Shown: positions 8,330 through 17,215, counted from the first letter of the stretch. The stretch is 64,000 nucleotides of DNA from VFMC01 sp040398525 (GCA_040398525.1 JBBATY010000018.1:1-64000), one strand, 5' to 3'. The notes: generated from the sequence alone by a model not told the origin. Numbers and translations are program-made.

Positions 8330-11300
8330 ATGGCGTCCGAGTCTCCGTACGACGATACGGACGGGGCCGGGAACCCGGGTTCACGGCGCGGCGCGAAGGG
8401 GCGCCCGAGCACGATGACCGACGTCATGATCGAACTCGAACGAGCAGCCTGGGCTGTTGCCGAGGGTCGCGCCTCGACGGCGCAGCGCGCCGTGTTCGAG
8501 TCCGACGCGCCGGCTGCGCTGCGGGTGCTCGAGCGGCTGATCATCGAGACTGAAGACGGCCTCGCGTCGGTGTCGCGGTACCCCGGCCCCGAACGCGAGC
8601 AGATCGTCCACGACTTCACCGAGACGCTGCGCGAGCTCGAGACGCTCCACGACCTGCTCTCGCGGCCAGCGGGCTCCGTGCCGGCCGACGTGCTCGCCGA
8701 GGTCGCCGGAGAAGTACGCCTGCAGGCCTCGTGGGCGCACGGATCGGTCGTGGTGTGGGCCGCCGGGCCGAAGTCCACCCCGGAGACGAACGACCAGCTT
8801 GCCGACCGCCTCGAGGTGATCGGTGGCCCGTCGCTCGGCTGGGCCATCCATCCCGGGGTCGTGCTCCCGTCGGGGGTGCGTGCCGAGGCGCTCGGCATCC
8901 CGGTCCGCGATGCGCTGGGCTGGCTCGTGGCCGTGGGCACCGGCCTCGGACGCGCGGGCGTCGGGTCGAGCGTGGCCTGGCTCGGGAGAGTGGCGATCGA
9001 AGGTGTCCGTCTCGTCGCTGCGGGTGCTGTCGTGCCGTCCGTGGTGGCCGAGCGTGCCGGGGACGGCAAGCCGGCGCGAGCTCGGGTCGGCTGGGCTCCG
9101 GCACTCGTCGACGAGGCGCGGATGCGCGAGCTCGCCGCGGCGATGCCCGGTCCGGTGCAGGCGCTGGTCCGAGCTGATGGACGGACGGTGACATCCGAGG
9201 TGCTCACCGCCGTCGTCGACGCCATCGTGCGCGATACGGCAAGCCGTCTCGAGATGCCGGCAGCCCCGCCGCATGTCAGCAACCCCGGTGACTTCGCCGA
9301 GGCGATGATCGCCTCGCTCGACGGAACGGCCTTCGCCGCGCCGCCCGGCCTCACCGGCGACATCGCTCGACGGATCGACCAGTGGACGCGCACGGTCACC
9401 GCCACCGACCGACCGCACCTCCTCGTCCAGCTCGACCCTCCCGATTCGGGAGATGCCTGGCTGCTCTCGGTCTATGGTCCGGGAGCGAAGGGCAGGATGC
9501 TGCCGGTCGAGGTCGCCCTCGGCGACACGCGGCACACCAAGCCACTCGCCGACGAGCTGGCCCGACTCGAGCGCACCTACCCGCCGTTGCTGCGGCCCGG
9601 CGAGCTGCGTCGCGGTCGGGTGGTGCTGTCGCAACCGGAGGCCTGGGAGCTGATGACGGTGATCGGACCGCAGCTCGAAGCAGCGGGGTTCGAGGTCCGC
9701 GTACCAGCGCTGTCGCGCCGCAAGCCCTCGCCGTCGCTCAAGCTCTGGACCGAGCCGACCGGGCCGTCGGTGGTGGGCGCCAACCAGCTCAGCAACGTGC
9801 GATGGTCGGTGCTGTTCGACGATGTCGAGCTGACGGCGGCCGAGATCACCAGGCTCTCGATGGAGGCCCGGCCGCTGGTGCGTTCGCGCGGCCGGTGGAT
9901 CGAGCTCGACACCGTCGACCTGAAGGAGGCTGCGGCGGCGCTCGCCGAGCGGGCGAAGGTCACCCAGCTCTCCGGCGCCGAGATCCTCCGGCACAGCGTC
10001 GGCCTCGAAGGCGGTGGCCTCACAGGTGGCATCAGCGTGCAGGGCACCGGTTGGGCGACCGACCTGCTGCGTGCGGCCCAGAGCGTCTCGACGGAACCGA
10101 TCGTCCACCCCGAAGGCTTCGTCGGCGAGCTGCGCAGCTATCAGGCCCAGGCGGTGTCCTGGCTGGGCTTCCTCGACCGGGCCGAGCTCGGCGGATGCCT
10201 GGCGCTCGACATGGGCCTCGGCAAGACCCCGACCGTCCTCGCCCATCTGGCGCGCACGGCGGCAGGTTCGGAGACCCCGGCGCTCGTGATCGCCCCACCC
10301 GCAGTCGTCGGCAACTGGGCGGCCGAGGCAGCGCGGTTCGCTCCCGGGCTGCGGGTCGTCATCCACCACGGCGCCTCCCGTGCCGAGGCCCACGAGCTCG
10401 ACGCCGAGATCCGGCGTGCCGATCTGGTCCTCACCACCTACGCCACCGCGGTGCGCGACATCGACGCGCTCGCCGCACGGACGTGGAGCCGGGTCGTGCT
10501 CGACGAGGCCCAGGCGATCAAGAACCCTGCCAATGAGACCTCGCAGCAGCTGCGACGGCTCACCACTCGCTCACGGATCGCGCTCACGGGCACACCGATC
10601 GAGAACGGGCTGGGCGACCTGTGGTCGATCCTCGACTTCACCAACCCGGGGCTGGTGGGAAGCCGGCCGAGCTTCGTGGCGCAGATGTCGGGCGAGGGAG
10701 AGTCTGCGCTGCGGGCCCTCAACGGGCTGCTGGTCTTCCGGCGCACCAAGACCGAGCCGGAAGTCGCCCGCGAGCTGCCCGACAAGATCGACCAGCTCGA
10801 CCACTGCACGATGACACCCGAGCAGATCGGCCTCTACCAGGCCGTGCTCGACCGGCTGCTCGCCGACAGCACTGCGCTCGGCACCGATCCCAAGCAGGGA
10901 GCCATTCTGGCTGCGATCACCGCCCTGAAGCAGATCTGCAACCACCCGGCCGCCTACCACGACGACGGCCAGCCGCTGGCCGGTCGCTCGGGCAAGCTCT
11001 CGCGCCTCGAGGAGATCGTCGAGTCGGTGTTCGAGGCGAACGAGAAGATCTTGGTCTTCACGCACTTCGCCTCGTGGGGCCGGCGCCTCTCGGCCTATCT
11101 CACCGAGCGGACGGGCACCCGCGTCGAGTGCTACGACGGAAGCTTGCCGCGGACCACGCGCGATCGCATCGTCGCCGACTTCCAGCAGCAACCAGGGGCA
11201 GGTGCGTTGGTGCTGTCGCTCAAGGCGGGTGGCACCGGGCTGAACCTCACGGCAGCGAGCCATGTCGTGCTCTACGACCGCTGGTGGAACCCGGCCGTCG

Positions 11301-11536
11301 AGGACCAGGCCCGCGACCGAGCCTGGCGGATCGGACAGAAGAACACCGTCGTGTCACACCGTCTGGTGTGCCCGGGCACGGTCGACGAGCGTGTCGAGGA
11401 GGTCGTGGCCGGCAAACGCCACATCGCCGACCTGGTCCTGCCGAAGTCGAGCTCGCTCGCCGATCTCGACGCTGAACAGCTCCGCCGCGCGCTCGGCCTC
11501 CGGCCGGACGCACTGCTGACCGAGGAGGAGATGTGA
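8330..11536 (+). CDS. SNF2-family DEAD/DEAH-box helicase
   Basis: Large ATP-driven nucleic-acid translocase of the SNF2/RapA group (1068 residues). The first ~590 residues have no recognised domain. The SNF2 N-lobe then carries Walker A in LDMGLGKT (about 626) and DEAQ as motif II (about 724). The C-lobe carries the ending RAWRIGQ (about 997), the SNF2 form of motif VI. The start is uncertain: ATG 8330 directly follows CAGGAG, ATG 8297 overlaps a possible -10, and ATG 8414 opens a better-looking helix. The last codons hold GAGGAGGAG and overlap the next GTG, so it is coupled to a 96-residue protein and a beta-CASP hydrolase. Confidence 0.92.
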   Translation: MASESPYDDTDGAGNPGSRRGAKGRPSTMTDVMIELERAAWAVAEGRASTAQRAVFESDAPAALRVLERLIIETEDGLASVSRYPGPEREQIVHDFTETLRELETLHDLLSRPAGSVPADVLAEVAGEVRLQASWAHGSVVVWAAGPKSTPETNDQLADRLEVIGGPSLGWAIHPGVVLPSGVRAEALGIPVRDALGWLVAVGTGLGRAGVGSSVAWLGRVAIEGVRLVAAGAVVPSVVAERAGDGKPARARVGWAPALVDEARMRELAAAMPGPVQALVRADGRTVTSEVLTAVVDAIVRDTASRLEMPAAPPHVSNPGDFAEAMIASLDGTAFAAPPGLTGDIARRIDQWTRTVTATDRPHLLVQLDPPDSGDAWLLSVYGPGAKGRMLPVEVALGDTRHTKPLADELARLERTYPPLLRPGELRRGRVVLSQPEAWELMTVIGPQLEAAGFEVRVPALSRRKPSPSLKLWTEPTGPSVVGANQLSNVRWSVLFDDVELTAAEITRLSMEARPLVRSRGRWIELDTVDLKEAAAALAERAKVTQLSGAEILRHSVGLEGGGLTGGISVQGTGWATDLLRAAQSVSTEPIVHPEGFVGELRSYQAQAVSWLGFLDRAELGGCLALDMGLGKTPTVLAHLARTAAGSETPALVIAPPAVVGNWAAEAARFAPGLRVVIHHGASRAEAHELDAEIRRADLVLTTYATAVRDIDALAARTWSRVVLDEAQAIKNPANETSQQLRRLTTRSRIALTGTPIENGLGDLWSILDFTNPGLVGSRPSFVAQMSGEGESALRALNGLLVFRRTKTEPEVARELPDKIDQLDHCTMTPEQIGLYQAVLDRLLADSTALGTDPKQGAILAAITALKQICNHPAAYHDDGQPLAGRSGKLSRLEEIVESVFEANEKILVFTHFASWGRRLSAYLTERTGTRVECYDGSLPRTTRDRIVADFQQQPGAGALVLSLKAGGTGLNLTAASHVVLYDRWWNPAVEDQARDRAWRIGQKNTVVSHRLVCPGTVDERVEEVVAGKRHIADLVLPKSSSLADLDAEQLRRALGLRPDALLTEEEM

Positions 11537-11978
11537 GCACCCGGAAGCGTTCCCGTCCGGCTGGCGGCGCGTCGCACGGACAGGGTGTCGAGCCCAAGGG
11601 CGCCGACCTGTGGCGGCCTCCGCCGCCGTTGCCGGAGGTGCGGCCGATCCGCCCGANNNNNNNNNNNNNNNNNNNNNNNNNNNNNNNNNNNNNNNNNNNN
11701 NNNNNNNNNNNNNNNNNNNNNNNNNNNNNNNNNNNNNNNNNNNNNNNNNNNNNNNNGCCGACCTGTGGCGGCCTCCGCCGCCGTTGCCGGAGGTGCGGCC
11801 GATCCGCCCGAGCACCGACCCGTCGATGCTCGCCCGATCGCTCGGTGATCCGCCGCTCGGGGCGAAGAGTGTGCTCGCCGGGCACTATCTGGCGGCGTTG
11901 CTCGAGCGCGCTGCGGGCACCGCCGTCGCCCTGGCCGTCAGTGCCGACCTTCTGGCCGCCGACGACCGCGATGGCTGA
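11533..11978 (+). CDS. Small hypothetical protein between helicase and beta-CASP gene, split by a false gap
   Basis: I do not recognise this protein. After removing the N-run and one 55-bp copy it is 96 residues long: a basic N-terminus (STRKRSRPAGG), a proline-rich stretch, then an Ala/Leu-rich helical half ending AADDRDG. The GTG start overlaps the helicase stop (GTGA) behind a GAGGAGGAG ribosome binding site, and its last 8 bp overlap the next ATG. Such tight coupling on both sides suggests a partner or linker for the helicase and the hydrolase. Without collapsing the gap the frame appears to run wrongly into the hydrolase gene. Confidence 0.7.
11602..11811. other. False assembly gap: 100 Ns between identical 55-bp copies
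   Basis: Bases 11602-11656 and 11757-11811 are identical and flank exactly 100 Ns (11657-11756). Collapsing 155 bp places the GTG at 11533 in frame with the stop at 11976-11978. Repeat length and N count match the first gap. Confidence 0.93.
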
Positions 11979-13404
11979 GCAGGAGGGGGCCGATCACCGC
12001 TGGCCGACACTCAGGCCGCTCGGTGGGGTGCGGACGGTCACCGGGAGCCGCTTCGTGGTCGAGGCTGACGGTTCGCGGGTGCTCGTCGACTGCGGCCTGT
12101 TCCAGGGGTTGCGCGAGCTACGCGCCCGGAACTGGGTGGACTTCCCGGTGCAACCGTCGTCGATCGACGCCGTGGTGATCACCCACGCCCACCTCGACCA
12201 CTGCGGCTACCTGCCCCGCCTGGTCCGCGCCGGATTCCGCGGCCCTGTCCACGTCACCTACGACACCGGCAAGTTGATGGCGGTCGTGCTGCCCGACAGC
12301 GCGCGGCTGCTCGAGGAGGAGGCCCGGTACGCGAATCGGGCGGGCTACTCCAAGCACGACCCGGCGCTGCCGCTCTACGACATCGACGATGCGTGGAAGG
12401 CGCTCGACCTGTTGCGTCCGGCCAGCTTCGGCGAGATGGTTCGGGTCGCACCGGGCGTCGACGTGACCTTCGAGGTGGCTGGCCACATCCTCGGGTCGGC
12501 GAGCGTGCGCATGCAGGTCCGTGGGTCGGCTCGCGAGTCGGCCGATGTGGTGTTCAGCGGCGATCTCGGACGCGACCACCATCCGCTGCTGCGACCGCCG
12601 GCCGCGATCGGCGACGTCGACTGGGTGCTCGTCGAGTCGACCTATGGCGATCGTTCCCACGACGACCACGACCCAGTGGCGGCACTGGCCGATGTCATCG
12701 AGCGCACTGTCGACCGCGGCGGTGTGGTGGTCATCCCCGCGTTCGCCGTCGACCGCACCGAGGTGCTGCTCTACCACCTTCGCCAACTCGCCGACGAGGG
12801 CCGTCTCCCGAACGTGCCGATCGCCGTCGACAGCCCGATGGCGCTCGCAGCGCTCAGCGTCTATCGCTCGGCGATCGCCGATGGCGCCGATGATGTCCGA
12901 CCCGAACTGCGCGGCGATGTCGACCTGTTCGATCTGCCGACCCTCGAGGAGATCCACGATGCCGAGGGCTCCAAGGCGGTGACCGGGCGCGGCGGCCCTG
13001 GCGTGATCATCGCCGGTGCTGGCATGGCGTCGGGTGGGCGAGTGGTGCACCACCTCGCCCGCTTCCTGCCGGATCCGCGCAACACCGTCGCCCTCGTCGG
13101 CTTTCAGGCCGCAGGCACTCGCGGTCGGACACTGCTCGAAGGGGCCAGCTCGGTGAAGATCCATGGCCGGTACGTGCCTGTGCGTGCCGAGGTCTGCGAC
13201 CTCACGGGCTTTTCGGTCCACGCCGACGCCGACGAGCTCGTCGCCTGGTTGGGCACGGCGACCCGCGAGCCGACCGGCGTGTTCGTGGTGCACGGCGAGG
13301 AGGCTGCCTCGCTCGCGCTCCAACGGCGGATCGGTGCCGAGCTGGGCTGGAATGCCGTCGTACCGGTCGACGGCGAGAAGCTCAGCCTCCGACCGGGCTG
13401 GTGA
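11971..13404 (+). CDS. Beta-CASP metallo-beta-lactamase hydrolase (RNA/DNA processing type)
   Basis: Zinc-dependent nuclease-like protein of the YSH1/RNase J superfamily, which cuts or trims RNA or DNA. The 477-residue chain has HAHLDH at 72-77 (the HxHxDH metal site), a beta-CASP insert, GHILGSAS in the second metal region, GDLGRDHHP, and a C-terminal RMMBL region with FSVHADADEL. The ATG at 11971 overlaps the preceding stop by 8 bp, making it the third gene of the helicase operon. Pairing with a SNF2 helicase suggests joint nucleic-acid processing. RNA against DNA as target cannot be decided here. Confidence 0.92.
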   Translation: MAEQEGADHRWPTLRPLGGVRTVTGSRFVVEADGSRVLVDCGLFQGLRELRARNWVDFPVQPSSIDAVVITHAHLDHCGYLPRLVRAGFRGPVHVTYDTGKLMAVVLPDSARLLEEEARYANRAGYSKHDPALPLYDIDDAWKALDLLRPASFGEMVRVAPGVDVTFEVAGHILGSASVRMQVRGSARESADVVFSGDLGRDHHPLLRPPAAIGDVDWVLVESTYGDRSHDDHDPVAALADVIERTVDRGGVVVIPAFAVDRTEVLLYHLRQLADEGRLPNVPIAVDSPMALAALSVYRSAIADGADDVRPELRGDVDLFDLPTLEEIHDAEGSKAVTGRGGPGVIIAGAGMASGGRVVHHLARFLPDPRNTVALVGFQAAGTRGRTLLEGASSVKIHGRYVPVRAEVCDLTGFSVHADADELVAWLGTATREPTGVFVVHGEEAASLALQRRIGAELGWNAVVPVDGEKLSLRPGW

Positions 13405-13410
13405 GCTCGG

Positions 13411-13416
13411 TAGCCT
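13411..13416 (+). promoter_or_regulatory. -10 hexamer of the pirin gene
   Basis: TAGCCT ends 6 nt before the GTG at 13423. Confidence 0.6.
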
Positions 13417-13422
13417 GACAGC

Positions 13423-14472
13423 GTGGACGTGTCGAACCCACTCGTGTCGAGCCCGGTGATCGAGCACTTCCAGCTCGGATTCCAGTGGCCGACGGTCGAT
13501 CCGTTCCTGTTCTGTGTCCATCACCTCGACCACTACCCGGTCGGAAACGGTCGTTTCGGGCCAGCGGCTTCGTTGGTCGGCCGCGAGATCGGCCAGGACT
13601 TCGCCGGGCTCGACGGGTGGCGGATGTACCACGGCGACACGGTGCCCGGCTTCCCCCAACATCCGCACCGAGGGTTCGAGACCATCACGTTCGTCCGGCA
13701 AGGGTTCGTCGACCATGCCGATTCCCTCGGTGCTGCCGCGCGGTACGGCAACGGCGATGTGCAATGGCTCACTGCCGGCGCGGGGATCGTCCACGCCGAG
13801 ATGTTCCCCTTGCTCGACACCGAGACACCGAACACCGTCGAGCTGTTCCAGATCTGGCTGAACCTGCCGCGGGTCGACAAGTTCGCCGAGCCGCACTTCT
13901 CGATGCTCTGGGCCGACTCCGTCCCGGCCGTCGAACAGGTCGGCGTCGATGGCTCGACCGCCACGGTGACCGTGGTCGCAGGGAAGATCGGAGATGCCGT
14001 ACCGCCCTCGCCGCCACCGCAGTCGTGGGCGGGCCGGGCCGAGAGCGATGTCGCCGTCTGGAACGTGCACCTCGAGCCGGGTGCGGCGTGGGACATGCCC
14101 GCAGCGACGGGGTCGGGCACGGTCAGGGTGGTCTACTCGCACTCTGGTGGCGAGGTGCACCTCGGCGCCGATCGGTTGGTGTCGGGCACGGGCGCGGTCG
14201 TCGATTGCAGCGGGCCTGTGCGGGTGTCGAGCCCGTCGGGTGGTGAGTGCCTCGTCCTGCAGGGTCGTCCGATCGGCGAGCCGGTGGCCCAGTACGGGCC
14301 GTTCGTGATGAACGATCGCGCGGGCGTCGAGCAGGCCTTCCGCGACTACCAACTCACCCACTTCGGGGGCTGGCCGTGGGCGAACGACGATCCCGTGCAC
14401 GGGGATGAGCCTCAGCGCTTCGCGCGGCGCCCTGATGGCAGCGTGGAGCGCCCGACTGCCCCACCTGGGTGA
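13423..14472 (+). CDS. Pirin family protein
   Basis: Bicupin metalloprotein. Some members are quercetinases and others bind regulatory partners. The N-terminal cupin shows the pirin signature: HPHRGFETITF with His80 and His82, and HAEMFP with His124 and Glu126 as the other metal ligands. The length of 349 residues is somewhat above the usual 230-310, mostly through an insert near 185-205 (PSPPPQSWAG) and a C-terminal tail. The GTG start is fixed by the leaderless hexamer. It lies between the helicase operon and a sigma factor gene with no clear link to either. Confidence 0.9.
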   Translation: MDVSNPLVSSPVIEHFQLGFQWPTVDPFLFCVHHLDHYPVGNGRFGPAASLVGREIGQDFAGLDGWRMYHGDTVPGFPQHPHRGFETITFVRQGFVDHADSLGAAARYGNGDVQWLTAGAGIVHAEMFPLLDTETPNTVELFQIWLNLPRVDKFAEPHFSMLWADSVPAVEQVGVDGSTATVTVVAGKIGDAVPPSPPPQSWAGRAESDVAVWNVHLEPGAAWDMPAATGSGTVRVVYSHSGGEVHLGADRLVSGTGAVVDCSGPVRVSSPSGGECLVLQGRPIGEPVAQYGPFVMNDRAGVEQAFRDYQLTHFGGWPWANDDPVHGDEPQRFARRPDGSVERPTAPPG

Positions 14473-14523
14473 CGGCCACGATCTCGTCGGAACAATTCGC
14501 GGTGTTCGTGCGTGTGAAGGGGT

Positions 14524-15003
14524 GTGAACACTGCAGTGGCTGGCGCGCTCCCATCGCCGCAACCGACCTGGACCGGTACCGAGGCTGTCTACACCGCCGC
14601 GTATCGAGAGCTGCTGCGCGTCGCGTACGTGCTGACGGGTTCAGGAGCGGCGGCCGAGGACGTCGTGCAGGACGTCTTCTGTCGGGTGGGCCCGCGCATC
14701 GCCGAGCTCGAGAACCCGGTGGCGTATCTGCGCGTCGCGGTGGTCAACCAGTGCCGGTCGATCCACCGACGGGTGGTCCGTGCGCCGCGGCTGGAGGCGC
14801 CCGAACCGTTCCTCGACGGTCGACTCATCGAACTGCAGGACGCGCTGCGTTCACTGAGTGGGCGGCAACGGACGGCCATCGTCATGCGCTACCTCTGCGA
14901 CCTCCCCGATCGCGAGATCGCCGACCTGATCGGCTGCCGTGAGGCGACCGTGCGCACCCTGATCCACCGAGGCCTGGCCGAGCTCCGTGCCGTGATCTCG
15001 TGA
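14524..15003 (+). CDS. ECF-type RNA polymerase sigma factor
   Basis: Alternative sigma factor that directs RNA polymerase to a small regulon. The 159-residue protein contains only regions 2 (about 24-85, with DVVQDVFCRV) and 4 (about 108-155, with REIADLIGCREATVRTLIHR), which is the ECF plan. The GTG at 14524 follows GAAGG closely; the GTG at 14536 is another choice. It is followed after 10 bp by a membrane protein with a very strong ribosome binding site, the usual place for an anti-sigma factor, so the pair probably forms one signalling unit. Confidence 0.9.
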   Translation: MNTAVAGALPSPQPTWTGTEAVYTAAYRELLRVAYVLTGSGAAAEDVVQDVFCRVGPRIAELENPVAYLRVAVVNQCRSIHRRVVRAPRLEAPEPFLDGRLIELQDALRSLSGRQRTAIVMRYLCDLPDREIADLIGCREATVRTLIHRGLAELRAVIS

Positions 15004-15009
15004 GGAGGT
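15003..15009 (+). promoter_or_regulatory. Near-perfect Shine-Dalgarno sequence
   Basis: AGGAGGT, 4 nt before the ATG at 15014. It is among the strongest ribosome binding sites in the window and overlaps the end of the sigma factor gene. Confidence 0.7.
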
Positions 15010-15013
15010 ACTG

Positions 15014-15598
15014 ATGAGCAGCGACGACCCCACCGAACCGAGCGCCGACTTCGAGCAGCTGCTGCGCGACCGCTTGCGCGACCTGGCCGACCACGCGCCG
15101 ACGGCGGTTCCGCCCATCACTGGGCTGACACCGCCCTCTCCGGGGATGGGTCTTCGCGCAGGCCGCTCGTTGCGGAGCCCCTGGCTCGCCGTGGTCGCCG
15201 GCACAGCATTGGCCGGAGCTGGCGTGTCGGTGTTCATCGTTTCCGGACGCGACGGCCGAGCCCCGGTCGACACGGTGGTGCCGGTCGACGGTGTGGACCC
15301 TGGCTCGAGCATCGCACCGTCGACTGCGCCGGCGCTCACCACGGTGCCGGCGACGTCGGAGCCCTCGTCGGCGACCACGACAGCGCCCTCCACCTCGACG
15401 CCGGCTCCGACATCGCCAACGACGACTCGGCCAGTGTCGACCACCCCTCCGCCGACGGTCACTGCGGCGCCCAGCACGGCAGCGCCGCCGACGAGCCCTC
15501 CGGTGACGAGCCCTCCGGTGACGAGTCCTCCGGTGACGAGCCCTCCGCCGACAGGGTCGGTGCCGCCTGTGCCGACCATTGTGCCGCCGTCGCCGTAG
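15014..15598 (+). CDS. Membrane protein with Pro/Thr/Ser-rich outer domain, possible anti-sigma partner
   Basis: The 194-residue protein has a cytoplasmic acidic head (about 1-53, FEQLLRDRLRDLADHA), one membrane helix (about 56-77) and a 115-residue outer tail made almost only of Pro, Thr, Ser and Ala. The tail ends with the pentapeptide PPVTS repeated. The position directly behind an ECF sigma factor and the one-helix topology suggest an anti-sigma factor or sensor, but no zinc-binding HxxxCxxC anti-sigma motif is visible. The tail may span or grip the cell wall. It converges with prfC. Confidence 0.72.
   Translation: MSSDDPTEPSADFEQLLRDRLRDLADHAPTAVPPITGLTPPSPGMGLRAGRSLRSPWLAVVAGTALAGAGVSVFIVSGRDGRAPVDTVVPVDGVDPGSSIAPSTAPALTTVPATSEPSSATTTAPSTSTPAPTSPTTTRPVSTTPPPTVTAAPSTAAPPTSPPVTSPPVTSPPVTSPPPTGSVPPVPTIVPPSP
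15491..15550 (+). repeat. 15-bp tandem repeat inside the Pro/Thr-rich tail
   Basis: Four units of ACGAGCCCTCCGGTG starting at 15491, 15506, 15521 and 15536, with one and two substitutions in units 3 and 4. They encode the T-S-P-P-V repeat and could change length by slippage. Confidence 0.85.
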
Positions 15599-15604
15599 CG
15601 AGGG

Positions 15605-17188
15605 TCAGCCGACCTCGTTGAGCGGGAGCAGCGTCAGTTCCGGCTCGTCGCTCAACAACCGCTGGAGGCGGTACTTGTTCTCGAACAGGGCCACGGTGGC
15701 CCCGTCGCTACCGCGGGTGAGGATGCGGATCCCCCCGATCTCGCGCAACCGCCCCGCGCTGGGGGCGTCGGTGGCGCGGATTGCCTGGTACGGGGAACCG
15801 GTCAGCTCGATCGGCGCGTTGAACTCGCTGGCGAGCCGATGGGCGAACACCTCGAACTGCAGTTGGCCGACGGCGGCGAGCACGAGTGACGAGTCGCCCA
15901 GGTCGGGGTCGCGGAGCACCTGGACCACGCCCTCTTCCTCGAGCACCTCGAGGCCGCGCTTGAACTGCTTGGACCGACCGGTGTCGAGCGGGCGTGCCCC
16001 GGTGAACAACTCGGGCGCGAACGACGGCAGACCGGGGAAGTGGACCGGCGTCCCCTCATGGAGCGTGTCGCCGATGCGCAGGTCGGTGGCGTTGACCAGG
16101 CCGACGACGTCGCCCGGGAAGGCCTCCTCGACGGTGCTGCGCTCGGCGCCGAACACCGTCGACGCGTACTTGGTGGCGAACGGCCGACCGGTGCGGGCGA
16201 TGGTGAGGGTCATGCCTCGCTCGAACCGGCCACTGCAGATGCGGGCGAATGCCAGGCGGTCGCGGTGGGCCTTGTCCATGTTGGCCTGCACCTTGAACAC
16301 GAAGGCGCTGCAGCCCTCGTCGAGAGGGCGCCCGTTGCCGTCGATGTCGAGGCGCGGTGACGGCGAGGGGACGAGCTCGACGACGGCGTCGAGCAGGTGG
16401 CGGACGCCGAAGTCGGTGAGTGCCGAGCCGGCGAAGACAGGTGTCGACGATCCGGCGAGGAAGCTCGGGATGTCGCAGTCCGCTCCGACGGCCTCGAGCA
16501 GCTCGCAGCCGTCGAGCGCCTTGCGCCAGGCCGACCCGGAGAGAGCCGCTGCCTGGTCGAAGTCGAGGAGCTCTTCAGGAGCGAGGGTCGCGCCGCGTGC
16601 GGTGCGGGTGAACCGACTGACCACCTGACGGCGGCGGTCGATCACGCCCACGAACTCGTCGCCGTCGCCGATGGGCCAGGTCACGGGGGTCGGCCGCAGC
16701 CCGATCTGGGTCTCGATCTCGTCGAGCAGCTCGAGCGGGTCGCGGCTCGGACGGTCGAGTTTGTTGAGGAAGGTCAGCACGGGCAGGCGACGCGAGCGGC
16801 AGACCTCGAACAGCTTGAGCGTCTGTGGTTCGATGCCCTTGGCAGCGTCGAGCACCATCACCACGGCGTCGACGGCTGCGAGGACGCGGTAGGTGTCTTC
16901 GCTGAAGTCGCGGTGGCCGGGTGTGTCGAGCAGGTTGATGACATGGTCGCGGTAGGTGAACTGCATGGCCGCAGACGTGATCGAGATCCCGCGGGTCTGC
17001 TCGAGCTCCATCCAGTCGCTCGTCGCTGCCTTCCCGCCGGCCTTGGCCTTCACCGAGCCGGCGCTCACCACGGCACCGGCATTGAGCAGGAACTTCTCGG
17101 TGAGGGTGGTCTTGCCTGCGTCGGGATGGCTGATGATGGCGAACGTGCGACGACGCGCCGCTTCAGCCAAGACTTCGGGGGATCTCAC
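15605..17188 (-). CDS. prfC: Peptide chain release factor 3 (RF3)
   Basis: Translational GTPase that removes RF1/RF2 from the ribosome after termination. The 527-residue protein has the usual RF3 length and motifs: P-loop HPDAGKTT (21-28), the RGISITSA switch I, DTPGHRDFSEDT as G3, NKLDR as G4, then the RF3-specific C-terminal domains (VGQLQFEVFAHRLASEF). The GTG at 17188 lies 8 nt behind a TAGGCT hexamer, with no ribosome binding site. It is transcribed apart from the subtilase gene behind it. Confidence 0.97.
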   Translation of the reverse strand: MRSPEVLAEAARRRTFAIISHPDAGKTTLTEKFLLNAGAVVSAGSVKAKAGGKAATSDWMELEQTRGISITSAAMQFTYRDHVINLLDTPGHRDFSEDTYRVLAAVDAVVMVLDAAKGIEPQTLKLFEVCRSRRLPVLTFLNKLDRPSRDPLELLDEIETQIGLRPTPVTWPIGDGDEFVGVIDRRRQVVSRFTRTARGATLAPEELLDFDQAAALSGSAWRKALDGCELLEAVGADCDIPSFLAGSSTPVFAGSALTDFGVRHLLDAVVELVPSPSPRLDIDGNGRPLDEGCSAFVFKVQANMDKAHRDRLAFARICSGRFERGMTLTIARTGRPFATKYASTVFGAERSTVEEAFPGDVVGLVNATDLRIGDTLHEGTPVHFPGLPSFAPELFTGARPLDTGRSKQFKRGLEVLEEEGVVQVLRDPDLGDSSLVLAAVGQLQFEVFAHRLASEFNAPIELTGSPYQAIRATDAPSAGRLREIGGIRILTRGSDGATVALFENKYRLQRLLSDEPELTLLPLNEVG

Positions 17189-17196
17189 GACGGACC

Positions 17197-17202
17197 AGCC
17201 TA
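17197..17202 (-). promoter_or_regulatory. -10 hexamer of prfC
   Basis: TAGGCT (reverse strand) ends 8 nt before the GTG at 17188. Confidence 0.6.
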
Positions 17203-17215
17203 CCGAGGCGGTCGG

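Noticed and set aside
11533..13404. A 623-residue fusion of the small protein with the beta-CASP hydrolase
   Set aside because: It exists only because the padded gap shifts the frame. Collapsing the duplication separates the two genes.
12118..14562. Very long reverse-strand open frame (about 814 codons)
   Set aside because: It runs antisense to the beta-CASP and pirin genes, with His/Arg/Asp-rich sequence typical of high-GC shadow frames and no domain.
15491..15550. CRISPR-like short repeats
   Set aside because: The repeats are only 15 bp, directly adjacent without spacers, and code for a regular peptide repeat.
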